Assembly: GCF_028769735.1 (NCBI RefSeq)
Contig: NC_088177.1
Coordinates: 15,502,599 to 15,566,598 of the forward strand
Source of the DNA: Zonotrichia leucophrys gambelii
Taxonomy: Eukaryota; Chordata; Aves; Passeriformes; Passerellidae
Direction of reading: 5' to 3'
Length of the DNA stretch: 64,000 nucleotides
The position numbers were made by a program, and so were the translations under genes. How positions within the stretch are numbered: the stretch's first letter is position 1; each line of letters begins with the position of its first letter. The notes under the pieces are model-generated. The model had not been told where the DNA came from and searched no databases. It was given only the letters and a program-made list of their open reading frames with translations. Below are positions 1 through 11,922 of this stretch, piece by piece.

Positions 1-1256
1 TGGGAATTATCCTTGTGACAACTCCATGAAACCCATCTGGCTTCTCTCTTTTTTCTCTTCTTTTTTTGTTTTAATTGTGCTTCAAATGCATCTGTGCAAA
101 CCTAAATAAGCCATTAGTGATATACACCCTGTAAAGTGTGAATTCCGTGTCCTTAGAGCTTGTTATCAAGGAGTGCAAATCCACTGAGAAGGGCGTTTCC
201 AAGGGGGCCTCCTGTCCTTGATAATTCAGGTGGTGTTTGCGCAGATAAATCAGGGCACCAAAGCGTTTATTTGCTTTTAGTGACAGGCACCATCTGCTAC
301 TTGCCTGTGAAGCACTCAGGAAGGAATGCTGCCTGCCTGCTGTGCGCAGGGAGGCTGTGCAATGGGAATGATGCTGGTGCCTGCAGCAGCAGGGCTTGAG
401 GAAGGTACGTTTTCAAGGTTGAGTGCTGCCTGTGAGAGGGGAGGGGTAGCTCAGCTTGCAGGCTGGCACGGCCTGGCCAACAGCCTCCGGGTGGGAATGA
501 GCACCTCTGACTATCCACCCTCAGCTATGCCAGCATCCTCCACAAACCACATAACGGCTGGGAGAGATGGCAGGCTCAGGAATGCTCCCCATGGCCTTTG
601 TGGATCCACCCACAAGTGCTGGATTGATCACCGGGAGACAACACCCACTAGGGAAGAGTTTGGGTACCCCTGGGGCACATACTGGGATAACGAGGGACCA
701 CAGATCTGCCAGACAGTAGGCGTGAAGCCTTGGTGGTAGCCTGGGTGTGTCATTAGTGCCTTCCCCTGTGACAGGAGCCAAACTGCACTGCCCTGATGTG
801 TCCAGGACAGATCATCCCCCGTGCCTTCATTAAGGTGCTGCCCGTGGCAGGCTGGCTTCTGCCAAAGTGCACTTTGAGCTTTGGCACCACGATGCTGCCA
901 TCTGCAAAGTGAGGAGAGGGTCATAAACTGGGGAAGGTGGGAAAAGGCTGTGAAGGGATTTGGTGGAAAGGGGTTCTGAGCATCACTGTGGCCTTGTATC
1001 CCAGAACAATGCTGTCCCCACTACCTATACACATATATGTAATTTTTTTAAGTCCAGTGAGACTTTTTAATAAAAAATAATTGCTCTTCTTTTTGGATAA
1101 GTAAGCAATTCCCTCCTGGAAGAAGTTCCCAGGAGTTTTGTGCTCTTGCACGTCTGTGCGCTTCAGCAGGGTCAGCCCTCTGTGCAAGCCAAATTCATGC
1201 AAAACACCATACATGCAGGCTCTAGTCTACTGGGTTTAGATCAGAGACGGATCAGA

Positions 1257-1430
1257 TGACTCACAGGAATCTATGGAAATAGATCAAAGTAGCAGCACAC
1301 ATTTGAAGGGAGCGTTCGGCGGGGAGCGGGGCTTTTGGAGCGCGGCTCGGAGCATGAGTCACAGCGTGGGCTGGCGTGGGTGGCGGCGTGGGCGGCCGCA
1401 GCTGTGGGTGTCGGGCCGAGACAGACGCAC
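1257..1430. promoter_or_regulatory. Small GC-rich island with AP-1 and EGR motifs, candidate enhancer or promoter
   Basis: An isolated CpG-rich patch in otherwise CpG-poor DNA. It contains exact AP-1 sites at 1257-1263 (TGACTCA) and 1355-1361 (TGAGTCA). Three GCGTGGG cores lie at 1364-1370, 1374-1380 and 1386-1392, the last extending to the exact EGR consensus GCGTGGGCG (1386-1394). No coding exon is seen in it. It could be an activity-responsive enhancer or the first exon of a noncoding transcript. Confidence 0.5.
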
Positions 1431-1857
1431 AGAGATGGCTGCAATTAAGTAGTTAGTGAAATGACTGGAATAGTAAAATGAATTTAAAGGCGCAGGTTGC
1501 GAGAGCGGCGTTTCCCGGAGAGCTGCTCGGGGGCCGGCGGGCGTTTCCCGCTGGATGCCGTGCTCCTGGAGCCAGTTATCCCTGCTGGTGTGGGAGGTGA
1601 CTCCAGCAGCTGGTTGGAAATGGGCCGGTTTCCAGGTGCCCTGCACACCTCCATGGTGAATCCGTGCCTGGGGCTGCAGGCGCTGACCTGCAGAGGGAAG
1701 GAGAGCTGAGGCGAGGAAGGAATGCCAAGCAGAGACAGCAAGGGAACAAGGAGAGGAGAACAGATCTACATTTACTGGGAATAGTTGCAAAACGCCCACG
1801 CACTTCTGTGGGACTAGGATCATGCCCAGAGCTCACAGAAAAGCTTGAGTTGGTGGG

Positions 1858-1868
1858 TTTTTTTTTTT

Positions 1869-1905
<37 letters not shown>
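1858..1905. repeat. Poly-T tract
   Basis: Eleven T, GG, then 35 consecutive T (1871-1905). No element body is recognisable on either side. Confidence 0.97.
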
Positions 1906-1907
<2 letters not shown>

Positions 1908-4900
1908 GTTGCCCATCACTATCGCTTCTAGGGATTGGTGCTAGATCCCAGTTGTGACGTGACCCCAATACTCCAGCCCAGAAAGATCTTGAGTGCTACT
2001 GCTGCCTTTGCAGTCAACGCAAATCCCTTGCAACCAAGAGCCTCCAAAGGGATGTGGGTTTGGCTCCTTTGCTGTTTGTCTCAGTGCCCCTGCAATGGGA
2101 GCAGCATCCAAATTCCGCTGTCTGGCTGACTCCATCCCAAAGGACCCCACCTCGTTGCAGCCCCATGTGGCAGATTTCTGGGAGGAGGGTGGAAGTAGAG
2201 CGAGACTCTTCCTCGCTTCTATTTTCAGGGATTGCTATTTCATGCCCTGCCAGTCAGGTTTGATGAGTGTGCGTGACGTGAGAGAAATCTGATTAAAATA
2301 AATAAATCAATAAAGCCCTTGTTCGGTAAGGGATGAAGGAAACTCAAATCTTGTGGTCACAAACCTGCATAACCAGTGGAATGGCACCTGCTTTGGGCTG
2401 ATACCTAGGCTTTTGATGTTCAGCCTTCACTTCTATGCAGCAGCAGTGCTGACTTAATTCATAGTATTAATTTACTTGAGTCTGTTAGTAATTTTTATCT
2501 GTTTTGAGGTGAAAAAATGTAAAAAGTCATTCTCCAAGGCCAGCTTTGCCATTCTGTTACAAGATGAGATAAATAATTCCCTATGTGTTTTGCTGCCACT
2601 TTTAATGATGAATTATAATTAGATTTGCTGCCAGCAAATGCAAGCAGCTCAGGCATCTCATGTGCCATGAGGATGCTGTGTGCTGAAGCACAGCTCCCAG
2701 AAAAAATGTGCAGGGCTCTGTTTGTAGGACCTGTAGGACATTTCCAGGTCTACCAGTTCAGGATGGCCTGGATGCTTCAGAAAACCTCCAAGTTTCTGAT
2801 GGAGAAACAGTGTGTGTGTTTTTTAGTGGTATTTTGATAAAGTGGCTCTGCTAGAAGACATGTATGCTGGGGATTTCCTTCCCCACACAGATGGCTGCGG
2901 AAAGAAGGCTTTATAATTTATTGATACTTTTTTTTTGTGGTGGTTTTGTGCACAGAGAAGGGTCCAAAGGATTTCTCTTCACTCTGATTGATATGCAGAA
3001 CAAATTTTAGCAGGGAGAAAGGGTGTTATTTTGAATAATTAAAAAACCCACCCCAAAAAAACCCAACCTCTTGAAGTAGTAGATGTGTAAAATTAATGTA
3101 TTTTTAAAAGTCAGTGTAAGTGCTTCTAAATGTGTCCACTGTATCATGCTCTGCCCACGCAGTTGCAGCATTTCCCAGCACGAATGAGCAGCCCTGTCTC
3201 TGTTGTCAGAGCTGAGCATGGCCACCGTCAGCTCCAGTGCCCAAATCTCATCTGGTTCCTAAACCTCAGAAACTACTCCAGGTCTGCACCAGGCTGTGGG
3301 TGCAACAATTTGATTTTTGTGGCTGAAGAGGTCACACTGAAACAGCTGCCCAGTGTGGTACCTGCACTGCTGGTTATCCCTGCCAGCAGGGAGGAAAGGC
3401 ACCTGGTAGGGAGTTGAGAGACTTTGGGGCTGGATGGTGGATGGCCTGTACAGAGGTGAGGAGCTGCACCAAGGTGAGATGAAACTCTGTCACTTCCAGC
3501 CACCTGGTGCTCACCTTACTTCTGCACTTCCTGGGACGTGGCCTACAAGCAGTTTCATGGAATATAAGTTACTGGAGGTAGTTTAGGTTTGCTTATTAGG
3601 TCTTTTTTATTTATAACACTCTCTGGGGCCATCATAATTTACAGAGGTATTACCCATCATAATTTAAAATACTTACATTTCAAATTATGGATTAGAAAGG
3701 GAGAGAAACTTAATTGCAATATGATTTTTTTTGGAGGCACATTTCTATTCCTGCCCGTTCTCAGACTGGGGTGCAATTACAGAGCTCAGGTTTCCTTTGC
3801 CCTCTTTGATTGCCAGGCAGTCAGACCCCTGCCTTTCCCCACCCTGCAATTTAGCTGCTGCTCTGCCATGACACTTGGCTCTGCTTTAATTAGGATGATC
3901 ACTCAAGGGGGCTGAGGGCTGGGTTCTTTGAGCCCCTCCTGCTTGAAGGCTGTTCTGGAGCCAGGGCTGCTTCACAAAGCCGTGCCCAGCAGGCTATGCA
4001 CCTGGCAGGAGGGCTTTGCATCTCATGGGAGGCTTCAAACCAGAATCAGGGCACTGCAAAGCTGCCAGATGTGCAGGATGCAGGAAAGCCATTAACCAGC
4101 AGCTTTCTGCTTTCTCATTCTGTGTAAAAGCAGGTCTTTGGTGTTTTTTGCTTTTTCCCTGTGGCAATTGGAGCCCATGTGTTCTGCAAGGACCCTCCCT
4201 GAGCAGGAGTTCTGTGCCTTCCCACTCCCCAGTCCTGCTCATGGCCCTCACCCCAACCCACTCACACTGACTCATCCTCCTGCCCCACTGCACCTTCACA
4301 GGCTGCTGCTGCTGCCTCACCACTCCCTCCATCACTGTCTTTTTTATTTTTTAAAAGCCTCTGGAAGAGCTTAAAAATCAAAACAAATTTCTTGCCATTT
4401 CCCTTGTCCACTGGGAATAGCAGTGAATGGCAGCCTCTTTCCCTGCTTGTTTTTCACCTCATTCACTCTGTGGTTCAGTCAAGATATCAATCAGCTTGTG
4501 AACCTGTCCAGGTGCTTCAGGAGACAGTGCAGAGTTCCCTGAGATCCTTAAAACTTTATTCCCCCTTAGTCCTGAGTCCCACAACCCAGCTGGATGAGCA
4601 CCTCTCTTGGCTTTGCTTTTCCTGGTGGTAGGATACAAGGCAGGAGCATAACAAGTGTTACTTTTAAGCTGCTTCTGCTAAATGTCAGAACTGCACTGTT
4701 GCTGGACTTTTAATGTTTTGGGAATTGTTGATGCCAAGCCATCTCTCTCATCTGCTTTTCTGGATCAAAGGGTCTTTTGCTGGGCTTGCCCTGGTGCTGC
4801 CCTGTCAGCAGCTGCAGCAGGGCCTGGTGGTGGCAGGGCTGTGTTCCCTCCTCACAGCCTGTGCCCCACAGGCAAAGGGGCTTTGGGTTAGGGAAAAAAC

Positions 4901-7900
4901 AACTCCAATTGGAAAGGTTGCAGTGGGAAGGAGCACTGAGATGAAGAAGGGAACAAACAGAGTGGGAGATACTTAATGGATGCAAGGAGATAATTAATTC
5001 CCACCACTGGTGTTCTGCCCCACCAGAGTTCTGACACAACCAAGCAATTTGGCTGTGGCTGCACTGGGCTTGCAGCAGACACTGAGTGTATGAAAAGGAT
5101 GAAACCATAAGAATAATAGGGTTTTTTTTCCATGTAAATGTATAAAAAATGTGTTTTAGTGATGGCAGTTCCCCACCTGTAAGGGAAAAAGGGCTAAGTA
5201 ATTTAATGTGCAGCAGCCTGGGAGACGTTTCTGGCAGTTTGGGCTTGGGTCAGGAAAGGCTCTTATGGAAAAAAATCATTGTGACTGTGCTTGTGCTCTG
5301 GTCTTTCTGCAAGAGAAGGAAAACTGAGGAGCAAACCACAACTGTGCTCTTCCCAGTGTCTTTCCAGTGTCAGTTCATGAGGATGACAGGGATGGAGTTC
5401 ACCTGATGGAGCATCTTGCCAGGGTGAGCCTGCCCTGCTGCCCTGGCCCAGCTGGCCCCTTGTCTGCTCCCTTTCCCACCCTTCAACCTTCGAGTAAGAG
5501 GAGAGGAGTCCTCCAGGCCCTGGCATTGACGATGCTGCACTTGGTGAAAAAATTTCAATATTCAGCCATTACAAAAATGTGTCACTGTAGAGAGGGACAG
5601 TTTTGAGGCAGCACATGCTTTGCTGTTTGGTGTAACATCAGCCTCTGTTCAAAGCCCATTGATGTGCAGTTGAAAGATGACATTTAATTTTCTTCTGATT
5701 TTTCCTTTTTCCTCTTTTTTTTTCTCAGTTCCAGTTTCTTTTATCTCTGCCCTGTCACAAGGCTTGGCTTTTGCTCCCCAAGGCTGTAATCTCTGAGCAA
5801 ATATCCTTTGCTGATATACTTTGTGCCAGCTGAGGAGCAGCTCCGTGTGCCTTGGGAGATCCGGTTTGGCCACATGTAGCATTTACAGAGGGAATTTGTT
5901 TATTTAAATAAACTTTTGTATTTTCTACCTCCTTGAACATTGGTGGATTCTGGGTGCCAGAGCCAGCTATACTCTGGAGAGGGAGATGGGAGCAGCTGGG
6001 TTTTTGTTTGCTGCCTGTAGCCACTGGAGCAGCAGTGCATGAGTGTACATTCCCTGCCATGAGTGTCCCAGAGCTCCAGGATGAATGAGGACTGGAAAAT
6101 GAAAGCTGGGAACAGATGGTGGGGAAGTAGAGGGATGGTGAGGTGATGGGAATGGTGGGGCCATGCAGCACTCAGGCTCCACAAGCACTTCTTTCTGTGT
6201 GTTTTTTTGTCTACTCCTTTCCCTGCTGTATGGGAAATGCCACCCTGCAGGAGGGAGCATCTCCCTCCTGAGATGATGCCTTCAGTTGTGAGCTTGATTA
6301 TTTTTGAGCACGAATGAGTGTGGGTCACTTCAACCCCAGTACTGTGGAGCAGTGCTAGGGCCACAGGTGTTCCTGTGCCACTTGTGCTACTCAGGCTGAG
6401 CTGTTTGCTCAAAGCCAGGAAAGCAAATCTCTTACATTTTGCTTTCCTGAGCATGTCCCAGCTGTTGGGTCTGTATTGGTCACCGTATTCTTTAATTCTT
6501 TCGTTTCAAAGCTTTGCTGTAGCATTTAATTTCTGTAAAACACATGCTTTTCTTGGTCTTTTAAAATTTTATTGCAAGTCCCTTGCACGAAGGAGGGTGA
6601 TGGAAGTACATTAGCCATCAGTCCTTACAAATGACTCATCTCTGTTTCAAGGTATTTCAGGTTGGCAGGGGCTGATGGAGCCTGTAAGCAGGAGATGGCC
6701 TGAGGGTATTGGAAGCTGTGCAGGGGGATGTCAGACATTTTTACTCCCACACTTTCACAGGGCTGTTGAAAGTGGGTTTCTACAAAGCATCCCTCCTCCC
6801 CTTTGTGTTTGTTCCAGGAGGGGAACAAAATATGGATCCTGGGAAAGATAGCCACATTCATGGAAGCACTTAGAAGCAAAACCAAAGCAAGATAACATGA
6901 CATGACTCCTGACTTTATGAACCGTACTAATCAATGTTTATATTTAATAGTTATAATTGCTTTGATTGGCTCCACTGCTGGTCCCTCAGCAGCTGCTTAG
7001 GTGGAGGGTTCCCCAGGTGATGCCTCCTTTCTGGGTGTGACAGAGCTGAAGCTCAGGCCTCTCCCTTTGGGCAAAGCAATGGCTCTCACTCCCTCTTAGC
7101 AGTGGTCCAGCACAGTCAAAGGCACTCACCCAAGGTGAAATTCCTGTAATCCTTGGGCTGCTATCCACTAGGGAGTCCTTGGGTTTCCCAGCCCATGGGG
7201 CACCCAAGGACTCCTTTTGCAGGCTGCCTGCAAAGATCTCTAGGCCAGGGGAGCCTGCAGTGCTAGTGGTGGTAGAGGTTTGGGTGAGTTCCTGGTGGGG
7301 TGGTTCCATGACAGCTTCCCTCTAGGAGATGGTGCTGGGCTGATTTGTGCAGCTGCTGTGCAGCATTGATGAAGACCACGATGTTTCTGGTGAGCTGATT
7401 GAGGAGAGATTTGGGCTCCAGAGGATCCCATTGAGTGAAAGCAGTTGTTGAAGTGTTTTAAAAAAATGCCCTATATAGTGTTTACCTCAAGCTCAGAAAT
7501 TGCTGCGAGATGAAAAATTGCTATTTGCCTGTGTTTTTTCACTTAGCATTCACAACTCACATCTTGGATAGGGGTGCTTTGGGAATCCCAATGCTTCTGA
7601 AAAGAAACACCACTCAAAGCCTTGCTCTTGCACATCCTGCTAAAATCCCCCATCCATGCACTTACTCTGGCATCCTGGAGGACCTAGCTGTGACCTCTTG
7701 GAGAGGGCAATTCAGGCTGAAGTGGCACAAAATAGTGATATTTCCTGAGAAAAAGGGCTGTGAAGCATCGGTGTTGTTCGTGCCCCTAAGGAAGGAGCTA
7801 AGGGTCACTTGTCAGGCATCCTTGCTCTGTATGAGGGTTGTGTTCCTGTTAGAGAAGTGCCCAGTGAGAGGTGGCTCCTGAAACGCCAGCCAGGTCCCCT

Positions 7901-8295
7901 GAGGGGCATGTAAGGCATATCTGGGTAATTCTGATCCTTGTCCAAATGGAGGACAGCTCCATTTATCTCCTGGCCAGGACCGCGTTCCCCAGGCCCCTTG
8001 ATTTGGGGCCAGGCTCGTTGCCCCGGGCAGGGGGTGCGGTGTCAGCTGGAATGACAACTGACTTCCATGTGACACCTGCTGGTAAGAAAAGGCACGGCTG
8101 CCCTTTGCAAACGAGACCTGCTCGTGCCTTTTTGTTTTTCCAGCAAGCACTCAGTTCCTACACCCCTCCTCTGCGGGGTTTATTTTATTGGTGCTCCTCG
8201 TTGGTATTCTCAGCACTCTGACTCATTTTGGCAGGTTGGAAAGTACTTTTTCCAGGGCGCTTATGCATACAGGATGTATCTCTTTAGGTGCCTGA

Positions 8296-8334
8296 TTTTT
8301 TTTTTTTTTTTATTTTTTTTTTTTTTTTTATTTT
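8296..8334. repeat. Poly-T tract with single A interruptions
   Basis: Near-continuous T with A at 8312 and 8330, ending ATTTTGCAG. It resembles a strong splice acceptor, but no supported exon follows. Confidence 0.95.
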
Positions 8335-10238
8335 GCAGAAAATGGGCTTTCAAAAGCTCCACCCCTAAACTAATTAAACTTCAAATTATTTCAGTGCCAA
8401 CAGAAGCTGCTCTGAACGTGAGCCAGTACAATGAGCTGACCTGGCCCACAGGGGCTGGCATTACATCCACCCACATTTTATGAGGAAAAAGTAAATATGC
8501 TGGCTGCAAAAGAGATATGCTATGTGCAGTCCTTGATAATGTTTGTGGTGAGGGCTGCTCCCTGGTTACAGTGCAAACACTGACTTCCTGAAGGCCTCTC
8601 TCTGCTTATGCAAATCCTCCTGAGCTTATCCTGAAATCCAGCATCACCCTGAGAGCTCTGGCAGGCTTCAAACGTGGCCCTGAGTGCTGCTAAGGTTGTG
8701 AACCCTTGATTTACAGGTGTCACTATATTCTTTGGCTGGCTGTTTAAGAAGAATATCATTCAACAAACAGTAGTTGAATGCATTCATGTCAAGTGAAATC
8801 ATTCCTTTAAGAGTTTTAGTTGTCAGGTATTCATTAAAGCAGGTTTCACATCAAAATGATAGTCACTAATCCAGTGAAAACATCTTTTAGAGCTTTCAGG
8901 ATTTTTATGTTGCATGGTATAAATGCTGGATCTCCACTGGTATGGAAATGGCTTCCTGGTCCTACAGACTGTATGTGTACCTGTGGTCCCCTTCAGAAGA
9001 AAATGAATGTAGTATGTCAGTGTGGTAGGAACAAGGACATTTCCTGGGAGTCCTTTATGTAAATAGGATGCAATGGATTGTAGCTACAACTTCAGCATAG
9101 CATTCCCATCACTTCTGCCAAGCTGTTTTCCACCTTGTAACCACTAAAAATTGGAGTTGGTATTTTATTATTTCTGCAAGGTGAAAATTGTCATTCTAAC
9201 TTCATTTAAAAAAGAAAAGGTTCCTGAGTTAAAAAGGAGTTGTGGCTTAAGAAATTGAAAGTAAGTAGCAATTTGGTAACTTCAGACTTTGGGTGCTTTG
9301 GAGAATTTCACTCATCTGAGACACTGCTATGTCAGCACTTAGCACAAACCAGTCCCTTTTTGCTTGTCTCAGGCTGGAGAAACCCAGAGGACACTGCTAA
9401 GGCTGAAATGGCAGGGGGGGTCCCAAATTCAGGTTAATGGGAGCTGCAGCAGGCCCAGCTCTTCCTGAAAGTCAGTCAGGTGCTAAATAGAGATCCAGGC
9501 AGCTCACTTCAGACTAGCTATTTTTGAAGCTCCTGGCCCTGGTGTGTGAATTGATGGCATTTCAGTTGCAAAGAGCAGATGGTACTCGCTAGTGATCCAG
9601 GACAGCTTTTTAGCATTAGTGTCAAAAATAGATCAAGTGCCAGCTGTAGCTCTTTTGGGTCAGTGGAGGTGAATTCACTCAGTGATGTGCACAATATTGC
9701 AGCAGAATAGGGAAAAATCTGGTGTCCCCTTTAGGACCCCAAAGTGCTTTTAAGTGTCTTAAACTGCTGTTTCTCACGTGGTTTTGCACCCCTCAATCCC
9801 AAGTGTGTCTTGCTCAGCAGTGAACTAAACTGCCTGGTGCTGTAACAGCATTATTCTGTGTAGCTTTCAGGAGGGTGAAAGTTTTGGGTGTGCTGCTTGG
9901 GGACAGGGTCCCTTCCCAGCCCTGTGAGCTGGAGGACTCACTGCCTTCCATGGAACTGGAGGGAAGCAGGAGCTGCCCTGCCTTCTTGTGCCTCCCCAGG
10001 AAACCTGGTTTCAGCTGGGAAGGATGCCAGGCTGATCTGCCCAAGAGCAGGCAGTGTAAAGAGGAGTTTGAGAGTGTTTATGTTTATTAGAAAAAAACAG
10101 AGGTGATTCTGATTCTCAGCCTACTGCTCCTTTTACGTATTGCTGAAGTTTTGCTGTATTTTAGTGAGAAACTACAGAGAGGTGGTGCAGCATCAGCAAG
10201 GATGATCTGTTCTTGTTAGTTTAATTGGGTCATGGACT

Positions 10239-10240
<2 letters not shown>

Positions 10241-10270
<30 letters not shown>
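10241..10270. repeat. Poly-T tract (30 T)
   Basis: Thirty consecutive T between GGACTCC and AAGAAAGC. No neighbouring mobile-element sequence is recognised. Confidence 0.97.
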
Positions 10271-10274
<4 letters not shown>

Positions 10275-11875
10275 AAGCTATGATGCATGAGGAGGAGAGT
10301 TTGCATCATTTAAAGCAAAAAATGAGTTGTGTGCAGGAAAGCTGGTGCACTGGCACACCCCGCTGGCTTGCAGTGGGAGTGCAAAGGAAATGCATGGCTA
10401 CACATTTTATGAAGAGACTGCATTCCTGTCTTTTTATAACCTAAATTAACTTTTTTTGCCATGGTATCTCCCTTGATTTTGACTTTTGAAACATGAGCAG
10501 TGATGTGTGAGCTGCTAAGGAGGGACCTGCACAAGTCAGGGAGTTACCTGGCCAGGAATGCTCCCACAGCAGATTCCAGTACTTTTGTAAACCTCCACCA
10601 GATCCTTGTGCCTACCAAAACGACTTCATTGTGCAGCTGAAACTGCTGACATCTAAAGTAGGGTGTATAAGACATCTCCATGCCCTAAGAGAGGTAAAGA
10701 ACATGGTGATCTTGACCGTTGTTGGGATTTTTCTACATGAACAAAATTACCACAATAGCAAAACAGAAAAAAACCCCTGTTCTTTGATTCTGCTCTGGAA
10801 TCTCTTCCAGATGCCCATGTGATGATTGCCTCCATATGACTTTCCATCCAAAAGAACAGAATAATAATAATAAAAAAGAGAATAAATAATGCTCCCTTTA
10901 TTCCTGAACAAAATGTCTGCAGTGATTTGGAAATATTATTCCGGCCAATTTCCGCACATGGACCTGCTGCAGTTAATTGAGTTGACTGAATTACCTGGAA
11001 GCAGTAAAGGTCTTCAGATTGGATCTGGCCTTCACAGGGCATGTAGGAAGACTGATATTTTGAAGAGTTTTAGGTGATGGTTGACTACCCCATTTGAATC
11101 CTCTCAAGTGGAGCCAATTTAGAAAAATTGCTGTGCAGCTGAAAGCCAGGCTTTTTTAGAGGTGTCAGCCCTGAAACAAACCATGTTCATTAGTTCTGGA
11201 GTGGCTGAGCACCTGCATTTTTCAAGACACAAATTACAATGTTCATATATTTGGGAGTCAGGAGACTGATGGGGCCAGAGCTGCCTGGGGAGGGGGATTG
11301 AAAAGACCCCTCACTTCTGGTGTGTGACCCTCAGGGGGGCACAGCTGACTGAGCATTAGTAGTCAGGGCTCTCCTCTTCTCCCCCACCCTGTGATTTGGA
11401 TAACCCTGACAACCTGGTACCAGCACAGCCCTGCCCTGCAGACCTCATTCCCTGGCTGTGGGTTATGCTCCTGCTCACTGGACCCTGGTATGTTGGTGAG
11501 ACTGGAAAAAAGCATTGCCTGGTGATAAAAGTAATGTCCTGGAGATGCAGAAATGTGGAGTTTGGACTATTTCCCTGTGACATTGCTGCAGGAAAGGGGA
11601 TGGAGGCAGAAGAGGTGGCCAACAAGGTGAGCAGGCTGCATTCACAGCTACTCAGCAAGCTCCCTGAAGAAAAGGAGCCTTCCCTGGAAGCAACCCACCT
11701 TTCCTTTTGCCTTTTCTCCTTTCTGTATCTGGTGTACATAATGCTTTCATGGACTCCAAGTCTCTGACTTGTTGGAGGAGGTGATATTACAAATTCAATG
11801 ACTAATTCACTCCAAGGACAGAAGAACTTCGAGGTAAAACCTTTATTAATATGATGATCCAACCTTAATTCAGTG

Positions 11876-11922
11876 TTTTTCTCAGTACCCAGTACTCTTT
11901 TGGGTACTTTTCTCAGTACCCA
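11876..11922. repeat. Short direct repeat around CTCAGTACCCA
   Basis: TTTTCTCAGTACCCA occurs twice with a 31-bp period (core copies 11881-11891 and 11912-11922). Between them GGGTAC is the inverse of GTACCC. Small and probably neutral. Confidence 0.85.

Larger units (their letters stand above)
1..9999. other. Intergenic, left part: no supported gene
   Basis: Short ORFs occur in all frames but none matches a known protein or has paired splice sites with coding character. Contents are unique AT/GC-mixed DNA, the EGR/AP-1 patch near 1257-1430 and poly-T tracts near 1858 and 8296. Exact AP-1 heptamers also occur at 4268, 6632 and 8219. No CR1 was recognised here. Confidence 0.6.

Noticed and set aside
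5900..6454. 184-residue reverse-strand frame
   Set aside because: No recognisable domain, and Ser/His/Leu-rich composition typical of translated noncoding DNA.
11396..11862. Overlapping open frames of 123 and 168 residues on opposite strands
   Set aside because: Neither resembles a known protein, and no convincing promoter, splice partner or poly-A context was seen. The length is possible by chance.
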